From positions 310,001 through 374,000 of the forward strand of contig NZ_CANLDB010000002.1 of assembly GCF_947489365.1 (NCBI RefSeq): DNA of 64,000 nt, written 5' to 3'. The notes beneath the pieces were generated by a model. It was given only the letters and a program-made list of their open reading frames with translations. It was not told where the DNA came from and did not search any database. The position numbers and the translations under genes were made by a program. How positions within the stretch are numbered: the first letter of the stretch is position 1; every line of letters begins with the position of its first letter. This DNA comes from an uncultured Nocardioides sp. GTDB taxonomy: Bacteria > Actinomycetota > Actinomycetes > Propionibacteriales > Nocardioidaceae. Of the stretch, positions 36,930-46,871 are shown one piece after another.

Positions 36930-38031
36930 GCTCGGCGCCGCGGCGCCAGCGGATGCCGGCCTCGAGGAACCCGTCGATCTCGCCGTCGAAGACCGACTGC
37001 GGGTTGCCCACCTCGAAGGAGGTCCGCAGGTCCTTGACGATCTGGTAGGGGTTGAGGACGTAGTTGCGCATCTGGTCGCCCCAGCTGGCCTGGACGTCGC
37101 CGCGCATCTCGTCGAGGTGCGCCTTCTCCTCGGCCTTCTTGCGCGCGAGAAGCTTGGCCTTGAGAACCACCATCGCGCTGGCCTTGTTCTGCAGCTGCGA
37201 CTTCTCGTTCTGGCAGCTCACCACCGTGCCGGTGGGGAGGTGGGTCAGCCGCACCGCGGAGTCGGTGGTGTTGACCGACTGCCCGCCGGGACCGCCGGAG
37301 CGGTAGACGTCGGTGCGGATCTCCTCGTCGGGGATGTCGATCTCGTCGGTCTGCTCGAGCACCGGGACGACCTCGACGGCGGCGAAGCTGGTCTGGCGGC
37401 GGCCCTGGTTGTCGAAGGGGCTGATGCGCACGAGGCGGTGGGTGCCGGCCTCGACGGACAGCGTGCCGAACGCGTACGGCGCGTGGATCGCGAAGGTGGC
37501 CGACTTCAGGCCCGCCTCCTCGGCGTACGAGGTCTCGAAGACCTCGACGTTGTACGAGTGCTGCTCGGCCCACCGCGTGTACATCCGCATCAGCATCTCG
37601 GCGAAGTCGGCGGCGTCGACCCCGCCGGCGCCGGAGCGGATCGTCACGAGCGCCTCGCGGGCGTCGTACTCGCCGGAGAGCAGGGTGCGGACCTCGAGGG
37701 CCTCGACCGACTTGTGCAGCTTGCGCAGCTCGACGTCGGCCTCGGCGAGGGTCTCGGCGTCGTTCTCCTCGCGCCCCATCTCGCCCAGCACCTCGAGGTC
37801 GTCGACGCGCGAGACGAGGCCCTCGAAGCGCTCGAGCTCGTTCTGCAGCCACGACAGCCGGCCGGTCACGCGCTGGGCGTTGTCCTGGTCGTCCCACAGG
37901 TCCGGGGCGCCGACCTGCTCACCGAGGTCGGCGATCTCCACCCGCATGGCGTCGACGTCGAGCACCTGCTCGATGGTGCGCAACGTCGCGCGGAGCTGCT
38001 TGATCTGGGTCTCGAAGTCGGGGCCTGCCAC
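36910..38031 (-). CDS. prfB: Peptide chain release factor 2
   Basis: This 373 aa release factor recognises UGA and UAA stop codons. The GGQ motif ([10 protein letters not shown]) that triggers peptide release, the SPF-containing [15 protein letters not shown] and the N-terminal [15 protein letters not shown] are all visible. The reading frame is continuous, so the programmed +1 frameshift of E. coli prfB is absent here. It lies just downstream of the E1 dehydrogenase gene on the same strand. Confidence 0.96.
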   Translation of the reverse strand: MAGPDFETQIKQLRATLRTIEQVLDVDAMRVEIADLGEQVGAPDLWDDQDNAQRVTGRLSWLQNELERFEGLVSRVDDLEVLGEMGREENDAETLAEADVELRKLHKSVEALEVRTLLSGEYDAREALVTIRSGAGGVDAADFAEMLMRMYTRWAEQHSYNVEVFETSYAEEAGLKSATFAIHAPYAFGTLSVEAGTHRLVRISPFDNQGRRQTSFAAVEVVPVLEQTDEIDIPDEEIRTDVYRSGGPGGQSVNTTDSAVRLTHLPTGTVVSCQNEKSQLQNKASAMVVLKAKLLARKKAEEKAHLDEMRGDVQASWGDQMRNYVLNPYQIVKDLRTSFEVGNPQSVFDGEIDGFLEAGIRWRRGAERAAADA

Positions 38032-38040
38032 GTCTGGAGG

Positions 38041-40242
<2,202 letters not shown>

Positions 40243-40284
40243 GGGCGTCAGCCTGCCGCAGGTCCCCCCGGCGCCGCACGCGGG

Positions 40285-41058
40285 TCAGACGAACAGCATC
40301 CCGCCGTCGACGAGGATCGACTGCCCGGTGACGTAGTCGGAGTCCGGGCCGGCGAGGAACGAGACGAGCTTGGCGACGTCCTCGCCGGTCGAGACCCGGC
40401 CGAGGGTGATCCCGGCGGCCATGGCCTTCATCGACTCGCCCTTGCCGACGTGGTTGATCTCGCCGAGGTCGTGGTCGATCTCCTCCCACATCGTGGTGTC
40501 GACGATGCCGGGGCAGTAGGCGTTGACGGTGATGCCGTGCTCGGCCCACTCCTGTGCGGCGGACTGGGTGAGCGAGCGGACGGCGAACTTCGAGGAGCAG
40601 TAGACGCCGAGCAGGGCGAAGCCCTTGTGGGCGGCGATGGACGCGGCGCCGATGATCTTGCCGCCGCCGCCCTGGGCGATCATCTGGCGCGCCGCCTCGG
40701 TGTAGCAGAGGAAGACACCGCGGCCGTTGACGGCGTGGACCTTGTCGTACTCCTCCGGCGTCACCTCGAGCAGCGCCTTCGTCTGGGCGATGCCGGCGTT
40801 GGCCACCATCACGTCGAGGGAGCCCAGCGCGGAGGCCGTGTCGGCGACGAGCGCGCGGACGGAGTCCGGGTCGGACACGTCGCCGGTGAGGGCGACGCCG
40901 CGGACGCCGGCGGCCTCGACGTCGGCGCGGGTGCGCTCGAGCTCCTCGGACATCGAGGGCAGGTCGGAGACGGCGACGTCGTGGCCGTCGGCGGCGAGGC
41001 GCAGGGCGATGGAGCGGCCGATGCCGCGGGCGGCTCCGGTGACGTGGGCGGTGGTCAT
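40285..41058 (-). CDS. SDR oxidoreductase, acetoin reductase-like
   Basis: This 257 aa protein shows HVTGAARGIGRSIALRLAAD, VANAGIAQTK, the triad Ser in IGAASIAAHKG, YCSSKFAVRSL and the C-terminal VTGQSILVDGGMLFV. The sequence resembles meso-butanediol/acetoin dehydrogenases (BudC/ButA), which interconvert acetoin and diacetyl or butanediol with NAD(H). Substrate assignment is by resemblance only. It is 42 bp upstream of the fused E1 gene on the same strand and may be co-transcribed. Confidence 0.82.
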   Translation of the reverse strand: MTTAHVTGAARGIGRSIALRLAADGHDVAVSDLPSMSEELERTRADVEAAGVRGVALTGDVSDPDSVRALVADTASALGSLDVMVANAGIAQTKALLEVTPEEYDKVHAVNGRGVFLCYTEAARQMIAQGGGGKIIGAASIAAHKGFALLGVYCSSKFAVRSLTQSAAQEWAEHGITVNAYCPGIVDTTMWEEIDHDLGEINHVGKGESMKAMAAGITLGRVSTGEDVAKLVSFLAGPDSDYVTGQSILVDGGMLFV

Positions 41059-41181
41059 GGCGTCCTCCTGGGGTGACCCCGCACGCCGGTGTGCGGGTCC
41101 GCTCGACGCTAGGGACCGCCGTACTGCGGGCGACAGGGTTGCGGCGTGTTGCAGCCGGACCCGCCAGCACGTCGCCGCCGT

Positions 41182-41211
41182 CGCGACACGCCGTACCGAC
41201 GGCGTGTCGCG
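41182..41211 (-). terminator. Hairpin terminator after the CAP-domain gene
   Basis: CGCGACACGCCGT and ACGGCGTGTCGCG arms (13 bp) flank a 4-base loop, 52 bp past the CAP-domain stop codon on the minus strand. Confidence 0.7.
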
Positions 41212-41262
41212 GGCCCCGCGGTGACGTGGGCGGTCAACCGGGACACCGCGGCGAGACGCGGC

Positions 41263-41739
41263 CTACCGCGAGCCGAACACCTGCACGGCCCACCAGCGGC
41301 CCTCGGTGTCCTTCACCGCGGCGACGCCCAGGTGGGTGTAGTTCTCCCCGAGGATGTTGGCGCGGTGGCCGGGTGAGCTCATCCACCCCTCGACGACGCT
41401 GCGGCCCGTAGGGTAGCCGTAGGCGACGTTCTCCCCCACGTATCCCACGCTGCAGTCCCGCTGGATGCGCCCGAGGTCCTGGTGGCTCAGCTCCTGGTCG
41501 CGGCGGATCTTCTTCGCCTGCCGCAGGGCGGCCTTCCGGAGGCAGGCGTTGCCCCGCAGGGTGGGCAGGTCGTGGTCGGCGCGGGCCCGGTTGCTGAGGG
41601 TGAAGGCCGTCCTCGAGTAGGCGTTGGTGCTGCCCACGTCGGCGCTCGACGGGGCCGAGACGGCGGACGACGGCGCCGAGACGAGGAGGCCGGCGGCGAG
41701 GAGCAGGGAGACGCCGAGGTGGCGCAGGCGGGGGGTCAT
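41263..41739 (-). CDS. Secreted CAP-domain (SCP-like) protein
   Basis: This 158 aa exported protein has a signal peptide ending near APSSAVSA and a CAP/SCP fold: RTAFTLSNRARADHDLPTL, then the conserved ENVAYGYPTGRSVVEGWMSS and PGHRANILGENYTHLGV near the C-terminus. Bacterial CAP proteins are extracellular with mostly unknown roles. It is a single gene with its own terminator, 11 bp from the VOC gene upstream on the same strand. Confidence 0.9.
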   Translation of the reverse strand: MTPRLRHLGVSLLLAAGLLVSAPSSAVSAPSSADVGSTNAYSRTAFTLSNRARADHDLPTLRGNACLRKAALRQAKKIRRDQELSHQDLGRIQRDCSVGYVGENVAYGYPTGRSVVEGWMSSPGHRANILGENYTHLGVAAVKDTEGRWWAVQVFGSR

Positions 41740-41749
41740 GCCGGGAGTC

Positions 41750-42133
41750 TCACCCGTCGGCGGCGGCCTCGTCCGCGGTTCGGCTCAGGACGCAGAACTC
41801 ATTGCCCTCCGGGTCGGCGAGCACCACCCAGGAGACGTCGTCGCCCTGGCCGACGTCGGCACGCCGGGCGCCGAGGGCGAGCAGCCGCTCGACCTCGGCG
41901 GACTGGGTGCTGCCGCCGTCGGCGCGGAGGTCGAGGTGGACGCGGTTGTGGCCCGTCTTCTCCCCCGCGCCCGGCACGAGGTCGAGGACGGGCCAGGTCT
42001 GCTCGGGGTCGGCGAGCGAGAGGACGCCGTCCTCCTCGTCGACCACGGACCAGCCGAGGGCGGCGCACCAGAAGTCCGCCAGGACCCGGGTGTCGCGGGC
42101 GTTGATGACGACGTTGCACAGGCGCACGCTCAT
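41750..42133 (-). CDS. VOC (glyoxalase) family protein
   Basis: This 127 aa protein has the VOC betaalphabeta-betabetabeta pattern: RLCNVVINARDTRVLADFWC at the N-terminus, GHNRVHLDLRADGG in the middle (metal-site region) and DDVSWVVLADPEGNEFCVL at the C-terminus. Many actinobacterial relatives are annotated only as glyoxalase or bleomycin-resistance-like; the substrate is unknown. A single metal-binding histidine is visible in the middle. Confidence 0.88.
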   Translation of the reverse strand: MSVRLCNVVINARDTRVLADFWCAALGWSVVDEEDGVLSLADPEQTWPVLDLVPGAGEKTGHNRVHLDLRADGGSTQSAEVERLLALGARRADVGQGDDVSWVVLADPEGNEFCVLSRTADEAAADG

Positions 42134-42171
42134 CGCAGCAGGCTAGGGCGGGCGGTGCGGGGGCTGGGAGA

Positions 42172-42269
42172 TGCACGAGGGGACACAGTTCGGGCGCGCT
42201 CCCGACCCGGCACCCCGTCGTGGCAGGCCGGCGCGACCGTCAGGAGGTCGAACTGTGTGGCTTCGTGCA
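42172..42269. repeat. Imperfect inverted-repeat unit (98 bp)
   Basis: The arms (42172-42192 and 42249-42269) share TGCACGA and CACAGTTCG with a few mismatches, separated by about 56 bp of GC-rich sequence. It lies between the VOC and ankyrin-like genes and fills most of that gap. It could be a strong terminator or a small non-autonomous mobile repeat. Confidence 0.65.
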
Positions 42270-42290
42270 GCTCACGCGCGTCCGACGTGG

Positions 42291-42857
42291 TCACCGGTGA
42301 CGGCGGGCTCCGCGCGCGAGGTGGGCCTCGGCGCGGCGCACCAGCTCGGGCCGGTGCTCGACCCACCGGCGCAGCACCTCGACCACCGGCACCCCGAACT
42401 CCCCCTCGGCCCGGAGGTCGAGGTCGTCCCGGGCGAACAGGACGTCGTAGTACGGGACCAGCTCACGCTCCGGGATCGCGAACACCGACGCCAGCGTCTC
42501 CAGCGGGCGGGCACCGCGTCCGGGGTAGGGCCCGTTGACGTCGGCGCCCAGGTCGAGCATCCGTTGGACCAGCGCGGGCTCACGCTCGACGTCGTGCTTC
42601 CTCTGGCCGAGCAGGACGTGGAGGGGATGGCCGCGGCGGGGGTCCGCCCCGTCGTCGAGAAGACGGTGGGCGATCGGGACGCGGCCGTGCTCGAGGTCGG
42701 AGTTGCGGAGACTCTGCTCGAGCAGGGTCCCGAGGCTGGTCTCGTAAGCCACGAAGCGTCGGCGGTACACCGCCAGGAAGTCCTCCAGCGAGCCCCGACC
42801 GAGCGCGACGAGCAGCGCCTGCGGGTCGCGCGGCGTGAACAGACCCACCGACCTCAC
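42291..42857 (-). CDS. Ankyrin-like repeat protein, coupled to tadG
   Basis: This 188 aa protein has two or three degenerate ankyrin-type repeats: IAHRLLDDGADPRRGHPLHV and VQRMLDLGADVNGPYPGRGA. No enzymatic motif is seen. The GTG start at 42857 overlaps the tadG stop (GTGA), so it is translationally coupled to the pilus operon. That suggests a structural or regulatory link to the Tad system, but this is inferred from position. Confidence 0.75.
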   Translation of the reverse strand: MRSVGLFTPRDPQALLVALGRGSLEDFLAVYRRRFVAYETSLGTLLEQSLRNSDLEHGRVPIAHRLLDDGADPRRGHPLHVLLGQRKHDVEREPALVQRMLDLGADVNGPYPGRGARPLETLASVFAIPERELVPYYDVLFARDDLDLRAEGEFGVPVVEVLRRWVEHRPELVRRAEAHLARGARRHR

Positions 42858-43309
42858 TCCTCCCGGTCCACGGTGATCACGGCGGAGCCGCCGGCCGACA
42901 CCGTGGGCCGGTAGGGCGCCCCGGGGATCTCGAACGGCAGGTCGACGGGCGCGCGGACGTCGACCTCGACGGTGTCCCCGGTGACCCGCACGGTGTGCGT
43001 CAGGCCGGGGAAGCGCCGGCTCGCGCTCACCGCCCGCAGGTAGTCCGCGACCGCGGCGCGGGCGCTCGCGGCGCCCTGGTCGAGGCGCTCACCGCCGAGC
43101 CCCTCGTCGTACACGTCGTCGGTCCGGGTGCCGCCGTCCGCGCCGGCCAGCGCGGCGCCGTCGGCGAGGGTGTCCAGGCCCTGGCGCTGCAGGTAGGCCG
43201 CGGAGGCATCCACCACCACGGCCATCCCCATCAGCAGCGCGATCGCGAAGCCCACGATGAGGATCGAGGTCTGTCCGCGCTCGTCGCGGCGCCTCCTGCA
43301 CTGGCTCAC
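42854..43309 (-). CDS. TadG-like pilus-assembly protein
   Basis: This 151 aa protein has an N-terminal basic stretch (RRRRDERGQTSILIVGF) leading into a single membrane helix (IALLMGMAVVVD) and an alanine-rich start of the mature domain (QGLDTLADGAALAGADGG), the pattern of TadE/TadG-like pseudopilins. The C-terminal half is beta-rich. It overlaps the TadE gene by 4 bp (GTGA) on the same strand. It is the third of three small pilus proteins in the locus. Confidence 0.85.
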   Translation of the reverse strand: MSQCRRRRDERGQTSILIVGFAIALLMGMAVVVDASAAYLQRQGLDTLADGAALAGADGGTRTDDVYDEGLGGERLDQGAASARAAVADYLRAVSASRRFPGLTHTVRVTGDTVEVDVRAPVDLPFEIPGAPYRPTVSAGGSAVITVDREE

Positions 43310-43770
43310 CGGACCTCCTGGTACTGCCCGTACGGGACGCTGTGGGTGGCGTCCACCGCGATGCTGGGCCGGTTGCCGCCGAGGACGTCGGGCAGCAGCG
43401 GCAGGTCGATGCGGGTGTCGACGACGACGGTGATCACCGACCCGCCCGAGAGGCACACGTCCTGCGGCACGCAGCTGACCCGCAGGTCCGGCGTCCGCTC
43501 CAGGCCCTGGTCGAGGAACGCCCGCCGCGCCACGGCCTCGGCCTGCGCGCGGCCCTGGGCGTCGCTGTCCGACAGGGCGTACGCACGGCCGGCTGCTCGG
43601 GCGGCGGCCGCGGTGGCGAAGGCGCCGCGCTGCACCTCGAAGGCCGTCAGCACGATGTAGACCACCGGGATCAGCAGCAGGAGACCGAGCCACACCAGCT
43701 CGATCATCGCGGTGCCGCGCTCGTCGCGACGGCGCCGGCGGAGACGTCGGAGTCGGACGACGAGCCTCAT
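43306..43770 (-). CDS. TadE-like pilus-assembly protein
   Basis: This 154 aa protein opens with a basic stretch and the DERGTAMIELVWLGLLLLIP motif typical of TadE (Glu near the start of a single membrane helix). AAAARAAGRAYALSDSD lies in the mature part, followed by a short beta-rich domain with two cysteines (SCVPQDVCLSGG). TadE is a minor pseudopilin of the Tad apparatus. Its ATG overlaps the preceding TadE by 4 bp. Confidence 0.88.
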   Translation of the reverse strand: MRLVVRLRRLRRRRRDERGTAMIELVWLGLLLLIPVVYIVLTAFEVQRGAFATAAAARAAGRAYALSDSDAQGRAQAEAVARRAFLDQGLERTPDLRVSCVPQDVCLSGGSVITVVVDTRIDLPLLPDVLGGNRPSIAVDATHSVPYGQYQEVR

Positions 43771-44171
43771 CGGGTCTCCTCCACCGCGCTGCCCGTCACC
43801 TCGAGCGGCACGGCCGGGCCGAACAGGCCGAGCGGCGGCACGGTGGCCTTCACCGTCACGAGGATCCCCGGGGCGCCGTCCACCGAGGCGGGTCGCGCGG
43901 ACACGTCGCGCGCGAAGCGGCCCGCGACGGCATCGTCGACCTGCTCGCGGGTCTTGGCGACGCCGTCGCCGGGACCGCGGTCGAGGGTGGCGGCGTACCG
44001 AGCGCCCTCCGACGCCGCGGCAGCGAGGGTGTTCCTGACGTGCAGCACCAGTGCGAGCTGCAGGATCCCCAGGAACAGTGGCACCAGGATCATCAGCACC
44101 AGCACGAAGTCGACGACCGCGGACCCGCGCTCGTCGCGGGCCCGCCGCCGGTCCGGAGCGGGGCGGAGCAC
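43767..44171 (-). CDS. TadE-like pilus-assembly protein (second)
   Basis: This 134 aa protein has the same N-terminal pattern (ARDERGSAVVDFVLVLMILV, then LFLGILQLALVLHVRNTLA). GTG at 44171 is chosen as start, just after the pilin-like gene stop; the open frame reaches 44288 but without a start that fits. It is one of two TadE-like proteins in the locus and overlaps the next by 4 bp. Confidence 0.85.
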   Translation of the reverse strand: MLRPAPDRRRARDERGSAVVDFVLVLMILVPLFLGILQLALVLHVRNTLAAAASEGARYAATLDRGPGDGVAKTREQVDDAVAGRFARDVSARPASVDGAPGILVTVKATVPPLGLFGPAVPLEVTGSAVEETR

Positions 44172-44176
44172 GAGGC

Positions 44177-44407
44177 TCAGCCGCCCACCGAGTTCAGCGC
44201 CGAGCGGAGCATGCCCATCAGCTCGGGCCGCAGGAACGCCCAGATCCCGCCGACGATCGTGGCGGTCATGACCGTGATCAGCACCCACCCGGGAACGTCA
44301 CCGCGCTCGTCGCGGGTCCGCGGCGCGGCCACCGCGGCCCAGGTCACGACCCACGCCCTCAGCAGGACCGCTCCGGCGGTCTCGGTCCACTTCCCCATGG
44401 TTGTCAT
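44177..44407 (-). CDS. Small Flp-pilin-like membrane protein
   Basis: This 76 aa protein has a basic N-terminal leader, the RDERGDVPGW motif at about residue 32 and a single hydrophobic helix (VLITVMTATIVGGIWAFL), consistent with a Flp-type prepilin cleaved before GDVPG or similar. It lies in the tad locus between the tadC remnant and the TadE genes. Whether it is the major pilin or a minor one cannot be read. Confidence 0.65.
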   Translation of the reverse strand: MTTMGKWTETAGAVLLRAWVVTWAAVAAPRTRDERGDVPGWVLITVMTATIVGGIWAFLRPELMGMLRSALNSVGG

Positions 44408-44425
44408 CCCCTCTTCCGTGACGCC

Positions 44426-45366
44426 TCAGGGCGTCGTCAGGCTCAGTCCGACCACTCCGGGCCAGAACGCGAACATCACGGTCACCGGCATCACGAGGAA
44501 GACCACCGGGACCATCATCAGGACCTCCTTGCGGGCAGCGGACTCGATGAGCTCCCGCCGGCCCGCCTCCCGGACGTCGGCCGCCTGGGCGTGCAGCACG
44601 TCGGCCAGCGGGGTGCCCCGTTCGACCGCCACGGCGATCCCCTCGGCGAAGCGCGCCACGAGCGGCAGCCCGCTCTGCGCGGCCATGCGGTCGAACGCCG
44701 CGCCCACCGGCTCCCCCGTCCTCACCGCGGCGAGCACGCGGCCCAGCTCGCGGGAGAGCTCGCCGCCGCTGCGACGGCACACGCGGTCGAGCGCGGCCAC
44801 GGGCCCCTCGCCGGCGGCCACCGACAGGGCCAGCAGCTCGGCGATGGTCGGGAACTCGGCCAGGATCCGCCGCTCGCGGGTCTTCACCTGCTGGGTGAGC
44901 CAGTTGTCGCGGGCGATCACGCCCGACGCGAGGGCGGCCAGGCAGAGGATCAGGGTACCGACGGCGCTGCCCGGGTCGCGCAGGGTGGCCAGGACGCCGA
45001 CCACGGCCGAGACGCTGAACGACACCAGTCCCAGACCACCTGCTCGACGCGGAAGTCGTGGACGGTCTTGTCGATCCCGGCCCGCTCGAGCCGCCGTCGT
45101 ACGGACGTGGCGCCGCCCAGCACGCGCTCGACGGCGTCGGCGGCGCCACGCAGGACCGGACCGAAGACCCCGGCCGCCGCGGACGTCGGCGAGGCGGAGG
45201 CGACGCGGAGCGCCGGCGTCCGGCCGACCTGTGGGAGGTCGCGGACGTAGGGCAGCACCCGGGTGGCGAGCTGCGGGCGCCCGACCACGCGGAGCCGGGC
45301 CAGCACGAGCAGCAGCCCGACGCCGACGCCCAGCCCGATGCCGGCGCCCCACAGCCCGAGGTTCAC
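44426..45366 (-). pseudogene. tadC: tadC-like pilus-assembly platform protein, single frameshift
   Basis: The gene starts with GTG at 45366 (NLGLWGAGIGLGVGVG), overlapping the tadB stop. It reads normally to VEQVVW near 45035. Thereafter the conserved sequence continues in another frame as SFSVSAVVGVLATLRDPGS, then TAELLALS-type ILAEFPTIAELLALSVAAGE, to the stop at 44426. Adding one G to the short G-run at about 45030-45034 would restore VEQVVWGLVSFSV. The original frame runs to a stop at 44950. This may be a true mutation or a sequencing error in a homopolymer. The intact protein would be a T2SF-type inner-membrane platform. Confidence 0.85.
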
Positions 45367-46232
45367 TCCGCACCCCCGACCGCGAGGATGCGGCGGTCGA
45401 CCGGCAGCCGGCCCAACCGCGTCATCAGCCGGTAGGCGACCACGCACAGGGCCGCGCCGGTGCCGAGGACGACGACGCCGGCGGGCGAGGAGTAGCGCTG
45501 CACGACCTCGGTCTGGAAGCTCAGCACGAGGAGCACCAGCCAGGGGGCAGCGACCGCGAGGCGCGCCCCGTTCACGGTCCAGGACTGCCGCGACTCCATC
45601 TCCGCCCGGGTGCGGGCGTCGTCGCGCAGGTAGCCCGATAGGTTGCGCAGCAGCCGTCCGAGCTCTCCGCCGCCCACCTCGCGGGCGACGCGCAGCCCCT
45701 CGACGACCCGGTCGCCGACGGGGTCGGCCAGCCGCTCCTTGAGCCGGTCGAGCGAGTCACCGAACCGTCCCGAGATCTGGTAGTCGAGCGCGAACGCGTC
45801 GAAGGCGTCCCGCAGCGGCTCCGGGCCCCGGACCCCGAGGCCGGCGAGGGCGTCGGGCAGCGAGAGGCCCGCGCGGACGCCGGAGGCCAGGTTGTCGACG
45901 GCCTCCGGCCACACCTCGGCGAACTCCCGCTGCCGCCGCAGGGCGCGCCCGCGGAGCGTCGCCACCGGCAGGTACGCCGCGAGCAGCGCGAAGACCAGCG
46001 CGACCGGCGGCGTCCGCGAGACCGCGAGCATCACCACGCCGGTGACCCCGCCGAGGATCACGCAGAGCGCGACGAAGCTGCCCGGCGTGACCTGGCTGAG
46101 GCCCGCCCGCGCCAGCAGCTGCTGCACCCTCCCGGGACCCTTCCTTGTCCTGGCCTCGCGGCGGGGCAGGAAGAGCGCGGAGTAGACCAGGAGCAGCCCG
46201 AGGCCGACCCCGAGCCCGACCACCGCGCCCAT
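45363..46232 (-). CDS. tadB: TadB-like type II secretion F platform protein
   Basis: This 289 aa protein has an N-terminal membrane helix (GAVVGLGVGLGLLLVYSALF), a basic segment (RREARTRK), further helices and the T2SF signature (WPEAVDNLASGVRAGLSLP, then GRFGDSLDRLKERLADP). It forms the inner-membrane platform that couples TadA ATPase motion to pilus assembly. The ATG at 46232 overlaps the tadA stop by 4 bp. A much longer open frame running to 47972 crosses the element boundary and is not a gene. Confidence 0.92.
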   Translation of the reverse strand: MGAVVGLGVGLGLLLVYSALFLPRREARTRKGPGRVQQLLARAGLSQVTPGSFVALCVILGGVTGVVMLAVSRTPPVALVFALLAAYLPVATLRGRALRRQREFAEVWPEAVDNLASGVRAGLSLPDALAGLGVRGPEPLRDAFDAFALDYQISGRFGDSLDRLKERLADPVGDRVVEGLRVAREVGGGELGRLLRNLSGYLRDDARTRAEMESRQSWTVNGARLAVAAPWLVLLVLSFQTEVVQRYSSPAGVVVLGTGAALCVVAYRLMTRLGRLPVDRRILAVGGAE

Positions 46233-46828
46233 CAGCCGGCCTCCAGCAGACGGTGGACGTCGATCCCGGCGCGGGCGTACCGGTCGAGGTGCGGCGGCAT
46301 CCCGCCGACCCGCTCGAGCTCGCCGCCGGAGCGGGCGAAGATCGTCTCGGTCTCGATGACGTCGTTCTCGACCCGACCGGGCACGGCGACGATCTCGTTG
46401 GTGCGGCGCACCCCCTTGCCGTCGATGCCGAGGTGGACCACGAGGTCGACGGAGCTCGCCACGGTGGGGACGACGAACCGCGACGAGATGTTCTCGCCCG
46501 CCAGCAGCGGCAGGGTGCACATCTTCACGAGCGCCTCGCGTGCCGAGTTCGCGTGCAGCGTGCACATCCCCGGCAGGCCCGCGTTCAGGGCGAGCAGCAG
46601 GTCGAGGCACTCCTCCGCCCGCACCTCGCCGACGATGACGCGGCTCGGCCGCATGCGCAGGGCCTCCTTGACGAGCTCGCGGAGCCGGATCTCCCCGGTG
46701 CCCTCGAGCCCGGCCTGCCGGGTCTGCATCTGCACCCAGTCGGGGTGTGGGAAGCGCAGCTCGAAGACCTCCTCGGCGCTGATCACACGGTCGCCGCCGG
46801 GTATCGCCGCGGCGAGGCAGTTGAGCAT
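46232..46828 (-). pseudogene. tadA: tadA/cpaF secretion ATPase, C-terminal part (split by element 1)
   Basis: This fragment holds the C-terminal half of the Tad motor ATPase: LNCLAAAIPGGDRVISAEE, the TRQAGLEGTGEIRLRELVKE region, Walker B in RVIVGEVRAEE and CTLHANSA. It lacks the Walker A sequence and a natural start. The missing preceding codons lie at 58118-58490; joining at the 8-bp core gives AGKTTMLNCLAAA, a continuous P-loop. So tadA was cut by insertion of element 1 and would be restored by excision. It overlaps tadB by 4 bp. Confidence 0.93.
46821..46828. other. attL core of element 1
   Basis: TTGAGCAT lies where the tadA C-terminal fragment meets element DNA. TAGTCG at 46836-46841 is the inner half of an imperfect inverted repeat with CGACTA at 58111-58116, as expected in an attP split by integration. 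Confidence 0.8.
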
Positions 46829-46871
46829 GCATAACTAGTCGAATAGGCGTAGGTGAGCGTACGCTGAACCC

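Noticed and set aside
36910..38031. Programmed frameshift in prfB
   Set aside because: The RF2 frame is continuous, so no frameshift is needed or visible.
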